This document shows, piece after piece, positions 5,460 through 8,150 of a stretch of DNA of 8,150 nt. This DNA is from Spirochaetaceae bacterium (lineage in GTDB: Bacteria; Spirochaetota; Spirochaetia; Treponematales; Breznakiellaceae), in the NCBI GenBank assembly GCA_031279895.1, contig JAITHR010000269.1:1-8150 (forward strand), written 5' to 3'. The translations under genes were made by a program, and so were the position numbers. Under the pieces are notes generated by a model. The model worked only from the letters and a program-made list of their open reading frames with translations. It made no database searches and had not been told where the DNA came from. How positions within the stretch are numbered: the stretch's first letter is position 1; the number at the start of each line of letters is the position of its first letter.

Positions 5460-6437
5460 CTATGGCTCCGTAGTCTCTTGTTCAGCCGGCGCTTTCGCGG
5501 CCAGTTCCGCTATAATCCGCCGGATCTCCTCTTCCCTTTCACCGGATACCGCCGCAGCCAGCTTTTCGAGCGCCTCGCGGTCGTCAAACCCCTCGGCAAC
5601 CGCCTCGGCAAGGTCCGTCATGCCCTCGCCGCTCTCCGGGTCCGCGGTAAGGGTAAGGCGGGCAACGGCAAAGCGCAGGTCCTTCTTTTTCGGCTGATCC
5701 CCGTCTTTAAGGTCTTTAAGCACTGACCGGTATTCCTCAAGCGCCCGTGCGTAAAACCCGTGTTCTTCAAGGGCCGCGGCATACTCGGCGCGTACCGCGG
5801 GGTCGCTCTTTTCCTCAAGCCACTGGGCGTACCGGTTTATGGCCTCCGGTTTATGCAGGGCCCTCTGGGTCCGCGCAAGGAGGAGGAGGAGGCCGCTGTT
5901 TTCCGGCAGCACCACGCTATAGCGCGACACCACTTCCTCGCTCCGCTCGTACTGTTCCATAATATAGAGAACGAGCGCGTAATTATACCCGTCGTCCGCG
6001 TTTTCAGGGGAAAGCTCCAGCACCTTATTATAGAGCGTCTCTGACGCGGCAAAGTCTTTCCGTTTAATCTGGGTATACGCCGCGGCTTTGAGGGCCGTTA
6101 CGTTGCGCGGATCCTTCGCAAGCACCCGCTCGAAGTACCGCAGCGCCTCGTCGTACCGGCCCCGCTCGAAGGCGATGCGCCCCAGGTTGTATTCAGAGGC
6201 GGTCATGGTCTTATCCGTATCCCGCGCCCGCCCAAGCCATTTCTCCGCGTCATCGTACCTCCCCATGTCAAAGTAGGCCATGCCGATCGTGTAATACTCC
6301 TCTGCTGACACGGCGCCGCTCCGGTAGGCGCACGAAAGGAAAAAGGGAAAGAAGAGAAAGAAGAGAAAAGAGAGAAAAGAGGGAAAAAGGGCGCGGTGTT
6401 GCCCGCGGGTACCATAAAAAGCGTTCCGGCGCGTCAT
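5460..6437 (-). CDS. TPR-repeat lipoprotein
   Basis: The product has 325 residues. Residues 1-35 form a signal sequence with a basic n-region and an unusual phenylalanine-rich core (FLSFLFFLFFPFFLS), ending at C36 in a relaxed lipobox of the spirochaetal kind. Helical TPR repeats follow at about 46-79, 80-113, 114-147, 148-181 and 182-211, with at least one more near 214-247. Signature pairs such as YYTIGMAYFDMGRYDDAE and YNLGRIAFERGRYDEALR show the family clearly. The last 75 residues are charged and helical, ending in a Glu-rich tail. TPR domains bind partner proteins, so an extracytoplasmic scaffolding role is inferred. It starts six bases after the stop of the UPRTase-like gene, with only AAAGAG as a ribosome binding site, suggesting translational coupling. 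Confidence 0.9.
   Translation of the reverse strand: MTRRNAFYGTRGQHRALFPSFLSFLFFLFFPFFLSCAYRSGAVSAEEYYTIGMAYFDMGRYDDAEKWLGRARDTDKTMTASEYNLGRIAFERGRYDEALRYFERVLAKDPRNVTALKAAAYTQIKRKDFAASETLYNKVLELSPENADDGYNYALVLYIMEQYERSEEVVSRYSVVLPENSGLLLLLARTQRALHKPEAINRYAQWLEEKSDPAVRAEYAAALEEHGFYARALEEYRSVLKDLKDGDQPKKKDLRFAVARLTLTADPESGEGMTDLAEAVAEGFDDREALEKLAAAVSGEREEEIRRIIAELAAKAPAEQETTEP
6334..6391. repeat. 58-base uninterrupted homopurine tract inside the TPR lipoprotein gene
   Basis: The plus strand holds only A and G from 6334 to 6391, with pyrimidines only on the coding strand. It encodes the Phe/Leu/Ser-rich signal core of the TPR lipoprotein. Repeated GAGAAA and GAAGAGAAAG phrases look like slippage products. 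The length and near-mirror symmetry would permit triplex DNA. Confidence 0.85.
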
Positions 6438-6443
6438 GGCTCT

Positions 6444-7529
6444 TTACGGCTCTTTCAGCACAGTGTCTTCGATTTCCCGAAGCTGGGCGCGGTAGAGGCG
6501 GGCGATGTTCGATCCGTAATTGGCGATGAGCTGGAGGATGTTGCGCGGGTGGTCCGCCTGATCCGGGCCGTTAATCCGGTCCCCCGCGTCCCCGAGCCCC
6601 GGCATGATGTACGCCGCGTCGTTGAGCGCGGGGTCCATCCAGAGGGTAAAGACCTCGCAGCGATCCAGGGCGCGGACCACGCGCAGCGCGCCTTTGAGTG
6701 CGGAGATGGCGTTGAAGAACCGGATGGAGCGGGGGGTTATGCCCGCGTCGAGGAGGTATTTCACCACGGTTACGAGGCTCCCGCCGGTGGCGTTCATCGG
6801 GTCCGCGAAGATGAGGTCCTTGCCGTCCAGCGCCTCCAGACGGAAGTACGACCGGTCAAGGTCCAGGATATACTCCATCGTGCGCTCGGTCCTGTTATCG
6901 TCCCGCCGTATCCTGAAAAGCGCGAAAGGGGTTACATACCCGTGGGACGAATACTCCTGTATCTCTTTGGACATAATCATAGCCGGAAGGAGGGCGCCCC
7001 GGAGCATGACGCACATGACCGTGTTTTCTATCTTGTCGTCAACGTTGTTGATTTTATGCACCGCGTAGTTCTGTACCGGACGCGCCACCTTTGTTTTCAC
7101 GATGATATGGTGTTTGTTGGTTCCGGGGTTTCCGCTGTACGCAAGCTTAAACAGCATCTCGTAGGCCCGCTGGATATAATAGATAAACTCCTGATTTTCC
7201 GTCCGCACGTCCCGCAGTTTGGCGATGAGCCGCGACGCCTCGCTGTGGCTCTCCTGGGGGGTCAGAAACGAGTAGACCCGAATGCCCGCCTCCTCTTTGC
7301 ATATATCCTGCATCAAGGCCCCCATTTCGTTATACAGCCTGATAAGGCGGGCGGTGCCCCGGTCCTCGTGAAGGAAATCTTCGTCTCCCTCTCCCGCGGC
7401 GCCGAGGCCGGCAAATAGGTCCATGGCCTTTTGATACAGCCCGTCCATTTGGGAGAGCCGCGTTTTGTCCGCCTGTGTAAGGTATCCGTCAAGGTCTTCC
7501 GCTTTTAGAATGATTTTATGCTTGTTCAT
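6444..7529 (-). CDS. Uracil phosphoribosyltransferase-family protein with long N- and C-terminal extensions
   Basis: UPRTases convert uracil and PRPP to UMP in pyrimidine salvage. This protein keeps the hallmarks: the PRPP loop [11 protein letters not shown] (241-251), MLRGALLP (175-182) and the uracil-contact stretch [10 protein letters not shown] (309-318). It has 361 residues against about 210 for ordinary Upp. About 135 helical N-terminal residues (including [26 protein letters not shown]) and about 40 C-terminal residues are extra. The open frame runs on to 7865, but those 112 upstream codons translate repeat DNA, so I start at the ATG at 7529, preceded by GGGAG at eight bases. It opens a tight minus-strand operon with the TPR lipoprotein. 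Because the extensions are large, a specialised enzyme or a regulatory UPRTase homologue is possible, so I give no gene symbol. Confidence 0.88.
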   Translation of the reverse strand: MNKHKIILKAEDLDGYLTQADKTRLSQMDGLYQKAMDLFAGLGAAGEGDEDFLHEDRGTARLIRLYNEMGALMQDICKEEAGIRVYSFLTPQESHSEASRLIAKLRDVRTENQEFIYYIQRAYEMLFKLAYSGNPGTNKHHIIVKTKVARPVQNYAVHKINNVDDKIENTVMCVMLRGALLPAMIMSKEIQEYSSHGYVTPFALFRIRRDDNRTERTMEYILDLDRSYFRLEALDGKDLIFADPMNATGGSLVTVVKYLLDAGITPRSIRFFNAISALKGALRVVRALDRCEVFTLWMDPALNDAAYIMPGLGDAGDRINGPDQADHPRNILQLIANYGSNIARLYRAQLREIEDTVLKEP

Positions 7530-7542
7530 ACCGGTTACTCCC

Positions 7543-7571
7543 AGCATACTCACAATCCCCCGCTCCATCAA
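7543..7571 (-). promoter_or_regulatory. Weak candidate promoter for the minus-strand operon
   Basis: On the minus strand TTGATG (7571 to 7566), 17 bases, then TATGCT (7548 to 7543). Spacing is ideal but the -10 box is weak, and a start about seven bases downstream would remove the GGGAG ribosome binding site from the transcript. It may therefore be a chance match; the real promoter could lie within or beyond the repeats. Confidence 0.2.
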
Positions 7572-7585
7572 GCCAGCCCGCCGGC

Positions 7586-7650
7586 CAGCCTCCGGCTGTT
7601 TCATAAGCGTCCTGATACCGCGGCAAAGCAGGCACCGACCGCTTTGCCGC
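7586..7650 (+). repeat. 65-bp palindromic element, copy abutting the G-rich array
   Basis: It begins CAGCCTCCGGCTGTTTC (triloop hairpin), continues through AAGCGTCCTGATACC, and ends in a hairpin with perfect 10-bp arms: GCGGCAAAGC (7620-7629) and GCTTTGCCGC (7641-7650). It differs from the copy at 7847 at three positions and is homologous to 3574-3639. The array begins at the next base. The block AGCCCGCCGGCC (7575-7586) overlaps its left edge and matches 328-339 in reverse complement. Confidence 0.9.
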
Positions 7651-7846
7651 AGGGGACAGTCGTGCGCGGCGGGGACAGTCGTGCGCGGGGTGCGGGGACA
7701 GTCGTGCGCGGGGCGCGGGGACAGTCGTACGCGGCGGGGGACAGTCATGGTTGCGGGCGGGGACAGTCGTGGTTGCGGGCGGGGGACAGTCGTGCGAAGC
7801 GGGGACAGTCGTGCGCGGCGCGGGGACAGGCGTGCGGCGCGGGGGA
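7651..7846. repeat. G-rich tandem array, nine units built on GGGGACAGTCGTGCG
   Basis: Units are 19 to 23 bp. They share GGGGACAGTCGT and vary in the tail (CGCGGC, CGCGGGGCGC, GGTTGCGGGC, CGAAGC). The core GGGGACAG is shared with the minus strand of the 1-253 array. G-runs of four or five recur about every 20 bases. Frames read through it on the minus strand are repeat translation and are not called. Confidence 0.92.
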
Positions 7847-7911
7847 CAGCCTCCGGCTGTGTCATCAGCGTCCTGATACCGCGGCAAAGCAGGCGCCGAC
7901 CGCTTTGCCGC
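7847..7911 (+). repeat. 65-bp palindromic element inside the G-rich array
   Basis: This is the second intact copy, with the array on both sides. Its terminal hairpin has 12-bp arms (7879-7890 and 7902-7913), because two flanking array bases extend the stem. On the left the array phrase GGGGGACAG runs directly into the element's own ACAGCC, so the junction base is ambiguous. Confidence 0.9.
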
Positions 7912-8150
7912 GGGGGGGACAGTCGTGCGCGGCGGGGGGACAGCCGTGCGCGGGGCGGGGACAGTCATGCGAAGCGGGGGGACAGTCGTGCGCGGCGGGG
8001 ACAGTCATGCGCGGCGCGGGGGACAGTCGTGCGCGCGGCGGGGGACAGTCGTGCGAAGCGGGGACAGTCATGCGCGGCGCGGGGGACAGTCGTGCGAAGC
8101 GGGGACAGTCATGCGCGGCGCGGGGGCCAGTCGTGCGAAGCGGGGGGAAT
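7912..8150. repeat. G-rich tandem array, eleven units plus a partial, open at the right edge
   Basis: It is built of the same unit as 7651-7846. From about 8041 to 8122 two unit types alternate strictly, one ending in CGAAGC and the next in CGCGGCGC, giving a 41-bp super-repeat present twice. The last full unit has GGCCAG in place of GGACAG. The window ends at GGGGGGAAT, so the far boundary is unknown. Confidence 0.92.

Noticed and set aside
6396..7418. Plus-strand 340-codon frame opposite the UPRTase-like gene
   Set aside because: It is a shadow frame; the minus-strand product carries UPRTase motifs, and this frame has no recognisable motif or ribosome binding site.
7530..7865. N-terminal extension of the UPRTase-like frame and the related minus-strand frames to 8071
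   Set aside because: These codons translate tandem repeat DNA into proline/arginine-rich sequence. The ATG at 7529 has a ribosome binding site and begins the conserved protein.

Overview
The window looks like a chromosomal segment of a GC-rich spirochaete, most likely a Treponema relative such as a termite-gut or Breznakiellaceae type. This is inference. It rests on relaxed lipobox signal peptides on two predicted lipoproteins, a UPRTase-like protein and a TPR lipoprotein sharing an operon with a DUF503 protein, and the overall codon style. No 16S rRNA or taxon-specific gene is present, so the assignment is tentative.

Layout. Positions 1-253 are a C-rich tandem array of about 19-bp units, followed by a degenerate palindromic element and a GC-rich block (254-339), then a leader with a plausible sigma-70-type promoter (497-525). 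The plus strand then carries a tight phosphate-uptake operon: pstC (594-1772), pstA (1812-2672) and pstB (2682-3449). Neither pstS nor phoU is present. A 921-bp convergent intergenic region (3450-4370) is almost entirely repeats: triloop hairpins, a 29-bp inverted repeat (3574-3674), an array of nineteen 21-bp units (3784-4182), and two 65-bp direct repeats (4189-4253 and 4295-4359).

The minus strand holds, in transcription order, a UPRTase-family protein (7529 to 6444), a TPR lipoprotein (6437 to 5460), a DUF503 protein (5441 to 5154), a hairpin terminator, and a small lipoprotein of unknown function (5030 to 4371). Upstream of this set (7575-8150) lies a G-rich array interrupted by two 65-bp palindromic elements.

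How the parts fit. PstC, PstA and PstB would form the membrane pore and ATPase of a high-affinity phosphate ABC importer, with the binding protein encoded elsewhere. The minus-strand genes look co-transcribed, with 6-bp and 18-bp gaps for the first three, but share no obvious pathway.

The most unusual feature is the repeat architecture. One composite (tandem array, then palindromic element, then the GGCCGGCGGGCT block) precedes both operons in the same polarity, so the two copies are inverted relative to each other. The same end of the palindromic element abuts a tandem array at four places, although the arrays differ in sequence. I see no CRISPR, transposase, reverse transcriptase, integrase, tRNA or rRNA. 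The candidate undescribed system is this repeat family rather than a protein cassette.
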